From JAVBUY01 sp031552735 (GTDB lineage: Bacteria; Bacillota; Clostridia; Christensenellales; Aristaeellaceae): 38,813 bases of DNA. Location of the stretch: assembly GCA_031552735.1 (NCBI GenBank), contig JAVBMF010000032.1, positions 1-38,813 on the forward strand, in the 5' to 3' direction. The notes beneath the pieces were generated by a model. The model made no database searches. It saw only the letters and a program-made list of their open reading frames with translations, and was not told the origin of the DNA. Below are positions 30,225 through 37,698 of the stretch, piece by piece (within the stretch, counting starts at the first letter, position 1; every line of letters starts with the position of its first letter). The position numbers were made by a program, and so were the translations under genes.

Positions 30225-30651
30225 GGGCGGCCTCCTTTCGCACCGAACAGGCAAAGTGGTCGCAGCAGTTTGGGCGCGGGATGCATATGCCGAGATGCCC
30301 ACATTGGTCATAATCTTCTGCGTATGCGCAAAGTCCGCAATGCCGTGACGGTTCCGGTCGCTTGAAACGCGTACCTGCGATTGGCTGATAGTCCGCATCG
30401 TCTTTTGCGCTCTCCCCACCCGCTTGCGCGAGGCGACGGAGCAATCCCTCATTGCCGTAAACCACGGATATAACCGCTGCATCTTCCAGGGCGTCAAACT
30501 GCTCCAGCATCGCCCTCGCCATCTCCCGCACCTGCGGCATCAGCTCCAGCGCCGTTACGCCCATCTCCACCGCCCTGAACGTGTCGATCGATATGCCGCC
30601 CCTGCACAGTAGTTTGTCGTTGAGGATTTTTACCGCTTCCTGCTCGGTCAT
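30193..30651 (-). CDS. Hypothetical protein with Cys-rich C-terminus
   Basis: 152 aa, start overlapping the previous stop as ATGA. The N-terminal half is helical (EAVKILNDKLLCRGGISIDT, then EMARAMLEQFDALED). Residues 105-135 carry a likely zinc cluster: CGLC, CGHLGIC and CC...C. The gene ends inside the start of the sigma-like regulator, so translation is tightly linked. Function unknown. Confidence 0.65.
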   Translation of the reverse strand: MTEQEAVKILNDKLLCRGGISIDTFRAVEMGVTALELMPQVREMARAMLEQFDALEDAAVISVVYGNEGLLRRLAQAGGESAKDDADYQPIAGTRFKRPEPSRHCGLCAYAEDYDQCGHLGICIPRPNCCDHFACSVRKEAAHAVPDSRQGD

Positions 30652-31286
30652 GCCGCCTCCGCCTCCTCCCTGGTGATCCGCTTAAAATCGTAGACCCATA
30701 CCCACGGGTTGTGCTCCCAGGCATAAATACCGCCATTGCGCTTGCGGTTGATCTCGTCCCAAAGTTTTTGGTATTCGATTATCGCGCACGCGCAGTCGTC
30801 TCCGCTCCTATGTCCGTTGCATTCGGGCATGCCCTCCGCGAGCGCGTCTGTCTCGTTAATGTCCTGCACCCGCTCGCACCGCACGCCGATCACACGCAAG
30901 AAGATACGGGCAATTTCTCTCGGCATATGGATAGATGGCTTCCATGGAAACGGCTTGCCGGTGTCAAACCCATCATCGTCCACTAGATAAGTCGTGGATA
31001 CGGTATCATGATCCAATTCATTCGCTGCAAAAAAGTAATCTTTATGCCCCGCAGTGATGTCGCGCATGCAAGTCCACGTCTCCCGCACCCAGAGCACATC
31101 GCCCGGCTGTATGCGGCTGAATTCGTGACCGGGATACCAGTCTCCGTCATCGCATGCAATCCACGGCTTGCCATCTTCGCTCTCGATTGCGCTACGCAAC
31201 TTATCGCTCACAACTCTCCGCGTCTGCGTTTTCTCTCCGCGAAGGATCGCTTGCACCATCTGTGTGTTGAAAAGTATCGGCTTCAT
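30648..31286 (-). CDS. ASCH-like phage protein
   Basis: 212 aa, starting at the ATG in ATGA over the previous stop, with GGAGG just ahead. The beginning (MKPILFNTQMVQAILRGEKT, then QTRRVV) with GDVLWVRETW at about 56-65 and the end (WVWVYDFKRI) match the phage proteins annotated as ASCH-domain or morphogenesis-like. ASCH domains form a beta-barrel thought to bind RNA or modified nucleotides. Its role in the phage is not known; an RNA-related role would fit the RNA ligase in the same operon, but that is speculation. Confidence 0.75.
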   Translation of the reverse strand: MKPILFNTQMVQAILRGEKTQTRRVVSDKLRSAIESEDGKPWIACDDGDWYPGHEFSRIQPGDVLWVRETWTCMRDITAGHKDYFFAANELDHDTVSTTYLVDDDGFDTGKPFPWKPSIHMPREIARIFLRVIGVRCERVQDINETDALAEGMPECNGHRSGDDCACAIIEYQKLWDEINRKRNGGIYAWEHNPWVWVYDFKRITREEAEAA

Positions 31287-31660
31287 CCCTCCACCGCCTT
31301 CCCCGCTCTGCTTGCTTTCAGCTCCTCCTCCGCCCGATATAGCGCAGCCGCCGCGTCCACATAGTCGTCGTGCGTGTCCGACCAGCGCTTTTCGAGGGCG
31401 GCGTTCTCCGCGCGCAGGCGCTCCAGCTCGTCCAGCAATTTGGGCAGGGCGTTGCGAGCGGCGATGATGATTTCCGCATCTTCTGCGTTCCGAACGTCGG
31501 CTATTACCTTGGGCAGCCCATTGGGCAATCGGCATGCTACTGCATGACGCACTCTTTCAGCTTTCCCGGAATCATCCCCGCCTGTTATTTCACAAATGGC
31601 CTCCCACTCGCCCGGTGTCGCTTCCGTTTCTACCCTGTGCAGCTTTTTGATGCTAATCAC
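31283..31660 (-). CDS. Ea22-like phage protein
   Basis: 125 aa from GTG 31660, with AAAGGAG upstream and an 8-bp overlap with the previous gene. The conserved core DAEIIIAARNALPKLLDELE, then RLRAENAALEKR, is the signature of Ead/Ea22-like proteins of temperate phages. The first half (EATPGEWEA...) also fits. A coiled coil follows. The family has no firm function; it is expressed early. Confidence 0.75.
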   Translation of the reverse strand: MISIKKLHRVETEATPGEWEAICEITGGDDSGKAERVRHAVACRLPNGLPKVIADVRNAEDAEIIIAARNALPKLLDELERLRAENAALEKRWSDTHDDYVDAAAALYRAEEELKASRAGKAVEG

Positions 31661-31895
31661 GGCTTGCGGTCTCCTTTACCCTCTTTCGGTTCCGACCGAT
31701 AAACTGCTGTATAACCATTTCCACCTGTTCGCGGCATGCATGGCACAAAATGGCGCGGTAGCATTTTTGCGGGCCTATGTAGTCTTCTTTTCGCCACGTC
31801 TGGCGGGGAACATTTTGCGTGGTCTGCACAGAAGATTTTTCTGTTGCTTCCCGCAACACCTCGCCGCAACATGCGCAAATCTGTATACTCGGCAT
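31653..31895 (-). CDS. Small zinc-finger-like protein
   Basis: 80 aa, with the start defined by GGAGGAGG and the TAGCATG junction with the previous gene. Two CxxC pairs (CACC at about 7-10 and CHAC near 51-54) make a probable zinc site; the tail is basic (RNRKRVKETASRD). No family is recognised. It lies in an early operon with several other Cys-motif proteins. Confidence 0.65.
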   Translation of the reverse strand: MPSIQICACCGEVLREATEKSSVQTTQNVPRQTWRKEDYIGPQKCYRAILCHACREQVEMVIQQFIGRNRKRVKETASRD

Positions 31896-31896
31896 G

Positions 31897-32412
31897 CTAT
31901 TCCTCCTCCGGCGGCGCGGGTAGTGGTTGCCAATGCGTGACCTCGTTCCGGAAAGGCGAGAACCCATCCTCCCACCGCTCAACAATCTTTCCTCGCAGCG
32001 TGATTCGTGCGTATGCAGCCTCTCTCACAAATACTTTCCCAACATAGCCTTTGTACGCAACTATCGCACGCACTCGTGCGTTTATCCCGCCTGGCAGTTC
32101 CGGCAGCCCCTCGCTGCACTTAATCCAGTCGCTCATACCCCCCCCCGCCTCGCTCTCCGGGTGCTCTGCTGCCCAGGCCGTAACCGCGCCCTCGATTTGT
32201 GCGCACTCACAGTCGCCCAGGAAAACCCCGGCTGCCGCAATGTCGCACGGCTTGTCGCCCAGCATGGGGCATTCCTCGCAATCCTTGTGCGCCTCGCACA
32301 TCCTCCGCGCCGCCCGCATGACCTCCCGGAATCCCGGTGCGGGCGTGAATATAACAGGCCCCGCCATGTGCCCACACTTTTCGCATGGAACTTTGATTTC
32401 GATTGTCGTCAT
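31897..32412 (-). CDS. Cys-rich protein with C-terminal DUF551 domain
   Basis: 171 aa, start after AAAGGGGAG. The N-terminal 75 residues have CxxC and CxxxxxxCxxC pairs (CEKCGHM, CEECPM, CECAQ), a likely zinc-binding part. Residues about 95-171 match DUF551: DWIKCSEGLPELPG, VRAIVAYKGYVGKV, then VTHWQPLPAPPEEE. DUF551 proteins are common in phages, and their function is unknown. The fusion of a Cys-rich head to DUF551 is an expanded form of the usual short protein. Confidence 0.75.
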   Translation of the reverse strand: MTTIEIKVPCEKCGHMAGPVIFTPAPGFREVMRAARRMCEAHKDCEECPMLGDKPCDIAAAGVFLGDCECAQIEGAVTAWAAEHPESEAGGGMSDWIKCSEGLPELPGGINARVRAIVAYKGYVGKVFVREAAYARITLRGKIVERWEDGFSPFRNEVTHWQPLPAPPEEE

Positions 32413-32436
32413 ACCAATCTCCCCTTTCGCCCCGCG

Positions 32437-33066
32437 TCATCCAAAGTCGCGTGTCTTTATTTTTACAATGACCCTGTTCCCGAGCCGGTCCTGCATCTCC
32501 ACCATCGGCCTTCCGACCAGTCCTTCACTTTTTGCCGTGCCGATCATAGAGGCTGGATTGCTCTTGACAAGCTCCACGGCATCCTTAATCGTTCCGCGCA
32601 ACACAACCGGCACAGTGTCAAGACCGAAGTAGGACGCGATTTCCGCAACGGCCTCTCTGTCGAGGAACAAGTAGCCCACCATCACGTCGAACAAGATGAA
32701 GTCTTGATCCGCCCTGTACTCCGCTCCGCATTTTTGTATCTTTGCGCCGTACCCCTCGCCGATCAGCATAACTTCCTTCTCACCGAACTTTTGCTCAAAC
32801 AGTTGCTCGTTCACTTCCCCGCCGAACAACTCCATCAGCCTGCCGATAAGCTGCGACGGAATCTGTGCATTGTCCGTGCGTCCGTAAAACGCAACTCTGT
32901 GCCCGTCCCATACAACGCGGATGTTTGTGCCGTCGATTTTTTCTGTAAACACCCACTCATTGTTTTGCAGGTACTCTACGGTCGCATTTCTGAATTTCCC
33001 CGCGATCAGCTTCTTCGTCCGCTCGTCGCGCTCGAAAACTGTTTCGATCTTGTGATACTCTCGCAC
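32437..33066 (-). CDS. RNA ligase (Rnl2-like nucleotidyltransferase)
   Basis: 209 aa from GTG 33066, with AGGGAG seven bases ahead. All ligase motifs are present: motif I EKIDGTN (Lys43 takes AMP), GEGYG (103-107), motif IIIa ILFDVMV (124-130), motif IV EGLVGRP (181-187) and motif V VIVKIKT (199-205). It lacks a long C-terminal domain, as in compact Rnl2-type enzymes. It joins RNA ends and in phages can repair RNAs cut by host defence. No kinase or tRNA gene is seen nearby, so the target is open. Confidence 0.85.
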   Translation of the reverse strand: MREYHKIETVFERDERTKKLIAGKFRNATVEYLQNNEWVFTEKIDGTNIRVVWDGHRVAFYGRTDNAQIPSQLIGRLMELFGGEVNEQLFEQKFGEKEVMLIGEGYGAKIQKCGAEYRADQDFILFDVMVGYLFLDREAVAEIASYFGLDTVPVVLRGTIKDAVELVKSNPASMIGTAKSEGLVGRPMVEMQDRLGNRVIVKIKTRDFG

Positions 33067-33146
33067 AACGCTGCTCCCTTCGTAATCGCCCCGCGTCAGC
33101 CGGGCTGTCGTGTGTGTGCTGCCGCTCTAGCTCCGCGATCGCAGGT

Positions 33147-33422
33147 CTATGCGCCAGGGCTTGCTTCCTTCCTCGCCTCAACCGCCCGCAGCCACTCCAT
33201 ATACCCGGCTTGCCCCGGCAGAGGGAACGGCTTGCGGTTCTCGTCAAACCATCGCAGGCATGGATTCAGGCAAGCGTTGTGAAGCATCTTTTCTTCGGCG
33301 AGATAACCGGTGATCGACGCCGGAACAACCACCTTCCCGCCCTTACCCGGCTCAATGCCCTTGCCGCAGTAGTCGCACGTCTTGTGCGTCATGGGGGGGG
33401 TATTGCGCGCGTGCTTTTTCAC
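33147..33422 (-). CDS. Small Cys-motif phage protein
   Basis: 91 aa from GTG 33422, five bases after the methyltransferase stop, with AAGGGG upstream. A second possible start (ATG 33392) follows a run of eight C bases on the coding strand and has no ribosome site. CDYCGKG and HNACLNPC give a probable zinc site. The rest is neutral. No family is recognised. The homopolymer run at 33393-33400 could be slippage-prone. Confidence 0.6.
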   Translation of the reverse strand: MKKHARNTPPMTHKTCDYCGKGIEPGKGGKVVVPASITGYLAEEKMLHNACLNPCLRWFDENRKPFPLPGQAGYMEWLRAVEARKEASPGA

Positions 33423-33426
33423 TCCT

Positions 33427-33885
33427 TCACGCCCCTTTCATGAACGTAATCCAGAAGGTTTTCGCGCGGCGATCCCCGAACAGTGGTTTTTCATTCGTGA
33501 GCTGCAAGACCTCTCGAAGCCCTATCTGTTCCTCGCTCCACTTGAAAATCAACACGCCATGCGGCCGCAACACACGAAAGCACTCCGCGAATCCCCTGCG
33601 CAAATCCTCCCGCCAGTCGCCAGACAGCACGCCGTACTTCTTCGCCATCCAGCTCTTTTCCCCGGCATTGCGCAGGTGCGGCGGGTCAAACACAACAAGC
33701 GAGAATGACGCATCTGGGAAAGGCATGTCCCTAAAATCGGCAACCACGTCCGGCTTGACTTCCAACTTGCGCCCATCGCACAGGTCGGTCACCATCTCGC
33801 GGTTGTCCATGTACACTGCGTCGGGATGCTGGCGATTGAACCAGAACATTCGCGACCCGCAGCATGCGTCCAGAATCGGCTTCAT
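33427..33885 (-). CDS. Class I SAM-dependent methyltransferase-like protein
   Basis: 152 aa, start after GGGAGGGGG. The pattern LDACCGSRMFWFNRQHPDAV, then YMDNRE...DVVADFRDMPF and LVVFDPPHL (DPP motif), is that of a Rossmann-fold methyltransferase. The end (RAKTFWITFMKG) matches a common short phage family. DPPH at the catalytic position suggests an N6-adenine-type or related activity, but the substrate is not known. It is compact and lacks a target-recognition domain. Confidence 0.78.
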   Translation of the reverse strand: MKPILDACCGSRMFWFNRQHPDAVYMDNREMVTDLCDGRKLEVKPDVVADFRDMPFPDASFSLVVFDPPHLRNAGEKSWMAKKYGVLSGDWREDLRRGFAECFRVLRPHGVLIFKWSEEQIGLREVLQLTNEKPLFGDRRAKTFWITFMKGA

Positions 33886-33888
33886 CGC

Positions 33889-34098
33889 CTACGCCCCCTC
33901 CCTCGTATAGTCCTCATACGCCCCATCCCGCAGCGCGCTTCCCCAGCAATCCCAGCACGGCGCGCCGTAGGGATACCTGCCCTTGTGCGCGCAGTCCACC
34001 TTCGGGCACTTACGCGCCTTCCTGCTCGGTCTGGGCGTACAAGTCCAGATATGTGACGGCCAGCGCGTACGCTTGCCAAACATCCTTCGCAAATCCAT
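33889..34098 (-). CDS. Possible small Cys-rich protein
   Basis: 69 aa. The C-terminal 40 residues (KCPKVDCAHKGRYPYGAPCW, then DCWGSALRDGAYEDYT) look like a zinc knuckle and fill the 125-bp gap after the RuvC gene. AGGGGTGG precedes the ATG, but the first 89 bp overlap the RuvC gene in another frame, so the true start may be internal. Uncertain. Confidence 0.35.
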   Translation of the reverse strand: MDLRRMFGKRTRWPSHIWTCTPRPSRKARKCPKVDCAHKGRYPYGAPCWDCWGSALRDGAYEDYTREGA

Positions 34099-34486
34099 AA
34101 AACCACCCCTGATTGTCTTTCGTGCCCACCTCGCCGAACCGCGCGAGCAGCGCCTGCCGCACCTGCGAATCGGTCGCGGTGGTCTTGTGGCAGATATGCG
34201 CTTTTACCTTTACGCGGTTGATCAGATGCACCTCCGCGCCGCGCCGGATCGCCTCCTGCTGGAATCGCCCCAGCCATACCAGCGTGTCGAACACCTCTCG
34301 CCCGACCTTTCCGCCATAGCTGGTCATCATCTCGATCACCACCACGTCGCCCTTGCCGACCGCGCCGACCATGTTCAGAATGATCGGGTTGCCGTCCTTG
34401 CAGAAATGCGCGGGACGCATGCTTTGTGCATCCTCAATCGCCACAATCGCGCTCTGCGTCGTGCCCGGGTCAATCACTAGAATCAT
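34010..34486 (-). CDS. RuvC-like Holliday junction resolvase
   Basis: 158 aa from ATG 34486, with GGAGGCG upstream; it overlaps the previous gene by 17 bp. Catalytic acids of the RuvC fold are visible: Asp6 in LVIDPGTT, Glu52 in VVVIEMMTSYG, and Asp135 in KDVWQAYALAV, with a probable fourth near Asp106. It would cut branched DNA formed by the recombination-type replication module encoded next to it, before packaging. Confidence 0.85.
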   Translation of the reverse strand: MILVIDPGTTQSAIVAIEDAQSMRPAHFCKDGNPIILNMVGAVGKGDVVVIEMMTSYGGKVGREVFDTLVWLGRFQQEAIRRGAEVHLINRVKVKAHICHKTTATDSQVRQALLARFGEVGTKDNQGWFYGFAKDVWQAYALAVTYLDLYAQTEQEGA

Positions 34487-35354
34487 GCTTCTCGCCTCCA
34501 TTTTCTCGGTTGTAGGTTCTTACGTCAAAATACAAGCCTTCGAAATCTTTCTCCGTGTACTCCCGCTGCGTATATCGGTGATGCGCCATCTCTTTGCACG
34601 GCCTTACAACGCCACTTGTCCCGCCTTTCCCGCCCTGCTTGTCCAGCTTTCTTGCGGCAAACGCGCGCTGCGCCGCTTGGTATCCGTCCAGCGTCGTGAT
34701 GCCCTCGGCTTTCTTGCGCTGCAAGATCGCGTCCACGTACTTCGCGCTGCGCGCGCCGTTGGCCGACGCGTCGCGGATCGCCTCCGTGATTATCCCCACC
34801 TCGAATGCGTCCAGCCACTCCGCGATATGTTGGCCGTCGCTCGGTGTGGGTGGGCGCAGCTCCTGGGCGAACACCTTCGCCACCTCGGCGAATGCCGGGT
34901 CGTCCAGATCAGGGCAAGCCTCACGCGCGCGCGGTTGTTGTGGTTGTCTATATATGTCTTTGTCTACGTCTATGTATAGTCTAGTAATGGGTTCAGGTTG
35001 TGGGTCAAACTGTGGGTCAGGTTGTGGGTCAGGTTGCGGGTCAACTTGCGGTACAAAATCAGCCCTGTTTTGTACCGCAAAGTTAGCTAAGGTATATACC
35101 GCGCATTGATTACCCTTCCTCGACTGCACTTTAATGCGACCCATCTGCACCAGCTCGTTGCGCGCTCGCTTGATCATTTGCGCGTTCATGCCTGTCTTAC
35201 TCTCTAAGACTGTCATGGCCACCGTAAACGACACCTGCCATCCCGCACGGTTTGCTACGTGCATTAACGCATGCCACAAGTGGCGCGCAGGATGTGACAA
35301 TTCGTTTGTTTCGAGCCAGACATAAAAGGCGTTAATCTCGCGCATGTAGTCCAT
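34470..35354 (-). CDS. DnaD-like replication initiator
   Basis: 294 aa. Residues 1-95 form a winged-helix domain (FYVWLETNELSHPARHLWHA, then MIKRARNELVQMGRIKVQSR) typical of phage initiators. A linker of DPQPDPQPDPQFDPQPEP (about 105-122) is followed by a DnaD-like helical domain (EVAKVFAQELRPPTPSDGQH, then VGIITEAIRDASANG...KYVDAIL). The protein should bind the origin and recruit the host helicase loader. The linker DNA itself contains iterons and a palindrome, so the origin is likely inside the gene, as in lambda O. Confidence 0.8.
   Translation of the reverse strand: MDYMREINAFYVWLETNELSHPARHLWHALMHVANRAGWQVSFTVAMTVLESKTGMNAQMIKRARNELVQMGRIKVQSRKGNQCAVYTLANFAVQNRADFVPQVDPQPDPQPDPQFDPQPEPITRLYIDVDKDIYRQPQQPRAREACPDLDDPAFAEVAKVFAQELRPPTPSDGQHIAEWLDAFEVGIITEAIRDASANGARSAKYVDAILQRKKAEGITTLDGYQAAQRAFAARKLDKQGGKGGTSGVVRPCKEMAHHRYTQREYTEKDFEGLYFDVRTYNRENGGEKHDSSD
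34945..35100. promoter_or_regulatory. Candidate replication origin inside the initiator gene
   Basis: Five tandem 12-bp repeats of the type TCAGGTTGTGGG occupy 34993-35052. They end in a perfect 13-bp-arm inverted repeat, TTGCGGTACAAAA (35046-35058) and TTTTGTACCGCAA (35068-35080), with a 9-bp loop. AT-rich DNA flanks both sides (34945-34992 and 35080-35100). Iterons next to an AT-rich unwinding region, within the linker-coding part of an initiator gene, match the lambda O/ori arrangement. Confidence 0.65.
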
Positions 35355-35380
35355 GTGCTTCTCTCTCTGTGCAAGCTTTA

Positions 35381-35869
35381 TTAGAATGGCAACTCGTCAT
35401 CATCCACTTGGTCAAACCCAGCCTGTTCGTCCGCGCTCATGGGCGGAAGTTCGCGCGGGTGCGGTTTGCCGCTTCCGGCGATCAGCTTCACAAAGTAAAT
35501 ATTCTGATACTCCTTGCCGTTCGCGGCGGGGGTGGTCTTGGCGCGAATGCGCACGGTCGCGCCCTCGGCTGCTACTAGCCATCTTGGCATATCCACTGGA
35601 CTGTCTGGCATGTCGTTGAAAATCGTCTGCAAATCCGCCATCAAAAAGCCAAGTCCTTTGGGGACGACCGAAGTTTTTCTCGCCCTGTGATGCGCGCCCA
35701 TGCTATCCACGGCGTTCAGATGCCATATCACTTTCCCATTCTCGCTGTCGTCCTGCACGCGCGCGATCAGCGCGTCATACTCACCGTCCGCAAGCGGAGC
35801 TGTCGCTTTCTTTGCCGCATCCTTCGCCCCCGCCCACTCGTCGCGATAATATCCCCAGTTTCCGCTCAT
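35381..35869 (-). CDS. DUF669/SSB-like ssDNA-binding protein
   Basis: 162 aa, start overlapping the ERF stop (ATGA), with GAGGAGG upstream. The core (PLADGEYDALIARVQDDSEN, then GKVIWHLNAVD...TVRIRAKTTPAANGKEYQNIYF) resembles the OB-fold-type DUF669 proteins next to phage recombinases. It ends in an acidic tip, QVDDDELPF, similar to the SSB C-terminal peptide that recruits repair partners. It most likely coats single strands during annealing and replication. Confidence 0.75.
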   Translation of the reverse strand: MSGNWGYYRDEWAGAKDAAKKATAPLADGEYDALIARVQDDSENGKVIWHLNAVDSMGAHHRARKTSVVPKGLGFLMADLQTIFNDMPDSPVDMPRWLVAAEGATVRIRAKTTPAANGKEYQNIYFVKLIAGSGKPHPRELPPMSADEQAGFDQVDDDELPF

Positions 35870-36582
35870 TGCTCCATGTCCTCCTCTTTGCGTTTCTCGT
35901 ATTCTTTTCCGAACCGCTCCCGGTACTTGTCCTTGATGCGCGCATACACGACTGGCATGGCCGCATCGCTGATGTCCTCCAGTCGGTCGTGCTCCACCGT
36001 CGCTCCGTCCGGCGCTTTGTAGCGTGAGAACACGCGAATGCTTTGCGTGATCTTGACCGGGTCTTTGTCAAAAAGCTGTCCCAGCATATCCAGTGACCAT
36101 GCGCGGCAATCCACTGCGGTTTCCTTTCCGGCCTGCGTCTTGGCGCGCGCTTTCGGCGCTTGCTGGTTCTGCCCTGCGTCCGGGTCGTCCTTGGGCGTCG
36201 GCACATGGAAATATTTAAGCAAGAAGTACTTTTCCGCGTAGGTCGCGCCCTTTCCCGGGCCTTTCTCTCCTGCTAGGTCCACGCCTTGCGCGTACCATTT
36301 CAGCTCGCGATAGTCCTTCGGGTCATCGGTGTTGACCCAGCGCATCAGAAAACGCATCTCGGTCAAGTACCGGGTTGTTCCTGACTTGGTTTCGCCTACA
36401 TGCACCTGCGCATCGGAAATTTCGATTTCCAGCAGCAGCCCCAGCTCGTTCATCTTTGGGCGGATCGCTTCCAGCACCGCTTCGGAGGACACGAATTTGT
36501 AATTGTCGCTCTTGTTTAGCTCGGTCCTGACCACCGCATCCACTGCTTGCTGAACGGTCAGCAGTTTTTCCACCAAGGTCAT
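35866..36582 (-). CDS. erf: ERF-family single-strand annealing protein
   Basis: 238 aa. The hallmark ERF core is plain: RYLTEMRFLMRWVNTDDP, LKWYAQGVDLAGEKG (95-108), then GPGKGATYAEKYFLLKYFHV (108-127) and PTPKDDPDAG. A basic linker follows, and the C-terminus is an acidic/charged helix. ERF anneals homologous strands exposed by an exonuclease. It overlaps the upstream nuclease gene as TAATG and the downstream SSB-like gene as ATGA, which shows tight co-translation of a recombination set. Confidence 0.9.
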   Translation of the reverse strand: MTLVEKLLTVQQAVDAVVRTELNKSDNYKFVSSEAVLEAIRPKMNELGLLLEIEISDAQVHVGETKSGTTRYLTEMRFLMRWVNTDDPKDYRELKWYAQGVDLAGEKGPGKGATYAEKYFLLKYFHVPTPKDDPDAGQNQQAPKARAKTQAGKETAVDCRAWSLDMLGQLFDKDPVKITQSIRVFSRYKAPDGATVEHDRLEDISDAAMPVVYARIKDKYRERFGKEYEKRKEEDMEQ

Positions 36583-37187
36583 TAGGCAATCGCTCCTCTC
36601 GGATGTTTTTTAGTGCATTCTCGCCATAGTGCCAGACAATGCAGGAAGCTCGCGTCATCCATGGCGACCGGATAGAGCCTATACCGCCCATCCGGCATCA
36701 GTTGCAGCGCATACAGCCTGTCCACTGTCGTGTTGGTCGTCGCCTCCCATGCGAGGCGGTACGCATTCAGTTGCGCCTTCACGCCGGGCTTATTCAGCGA
36801 GGCAACCGCCTTATAGTCCACGATCGCTAGCGTTCCGTCCACCAGGCTAACCGCATCCGGCGTTCCCGCATATCGCAGCGTCGGATGGTGTATTGGCGTT
36901 TCGCGCGCGATATGCCTCACGCTATGCTCCAACAAATATAGCCGATATGCCTCTAGGTATCCTTCCAATGCCAGGTCGTACTCGCCGGTCAAATCCTCGC
37001 CATCGTCCACCGCTTGCGTGAGTGCATGCACCTCTGTTCCTCTGTCCGCCGCCACCTCCAGCTTGGTTTCGTCCACCTGGTCATACTTGTATGCGCTGAA
37101 CGGTTTGGCGACCTCGCTCACGCTCGGTACTTCCTCGCCGTCCACCTCGTACCGATGCCCCTCGTCGTAAAAAACCAACTGCGCCAC
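36582..37187 (-). CDS. RecB-like PD-(D/E)XK nuclease
   Basis: 201 aa from GTG 37187, with AGGAGGTG upstream; longer frames lack a ribosome site. Active-site residues of the Cas4/RecB-type fold are visible: His54 in RGTEVHALTQ, Glu96, Asp111 in AGTPDAV, Asp124 and Lys126 in IVDYK, then Gln139 and Tyr143 in QLNAY. It most likely resects double-strand ends to provide single strands for ERF, equivalent to lambda Exo. It is the first of five coupled replication genes. Confidence 0.85.
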   Translation of the reverse strand: MAQLVFYDEGHRYEVDGEEVPSVSEVAKPFSAYKYDQVDETKLEVAADRGTEVHALTQAVDDGEDLTGEYDLALEGYLEAYRLYLLEHSVRHIARETPIHHPTLRYAGTPDAVSLVDGTLAIVDYKAVASLNKPGVKAQLNAYRLAWEATTNTTVDRLYALQLMPDGRYRLYPVAMDDASFLHCLALWRECTKKHPRGAIA

Positions 37188-37230
37188 GCGCGCACCTCCT
37201 ATGTCTCGTATTTGCCGCGTATACGCCCCG

Positions 37231-37683
37231 CTAGCCAGCCTCGCGCGCGCGGATGGACAAATCTTCCATCGCGTGCTCCTGCGCCATTCTAAGCCCGTGC
37301 ATGTCGTGCATCTGCTGCTCCAGCCAATCACGCAGATCGCGATAGCCCAGCACGCGCAGATCGTCCAGGAATTGCGCGCGCGACGCTTCCGATACGCGGC
37401 AGGTCAGGCGTGGGTTGCCGCGGCGAATGCGCATCGCGGTCTGCGCCGGTGGTGCGTGGCGCTGTTCGTATGCGCGCTGCTCGGCCATGCCGTCGATCTC
37501 ATCGCCGAATATCTCCACCGGTGATCTGCTCATTGCTTCGCTGATGCGCCGCAGTGTTTCCCGCGTCGGGTTCATGCGTCCGTTCTCCAGCAGCGAATAT
37601 TGCTTGTCGTGCATGTCCAGTCCGGCGCGGGCAATGAACGCATTTTGCGTTTCCTCACCACGAAATGTTTTCAGCCGGTTCAT
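37231..37683 (-). CDS. XRE-family HTH regulator
   Basis: 150 aa, start after AAGGGAG. Residues 1-60 form the XRE HTH domain (TQNAFIARAGLDMHDKQYSL, then LENGRMNPTRETLRRISEAM). The C-terminal part (LTCRVSEASRAQFLDDLRVL, then GYRDLRDWLEQQM) is a helical dimerisation-type region. It is on the same strand and inside the early operon, so it is more likely an early regulator than the lysogeny repressor, but this cannot be settled without the missing right end. Confidence 0.78.
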   Translation of the reverse strand: MNRLKTFRGEETQNAFIARAGLDMHDKQYSLLENGRMNPTRETLRRISEAMSRSPVEIFGDEIDGMAEQRAYEQRHAPPAQTAMRIRRGNPRLTCRVSEASRAQFLDDLRVLGYRDLRDWLEQQMHDMHGLRMAQEHAMEDLSIRAREAG

Positions 37684-37698
37684 ATTGCGCTCCCTTCG

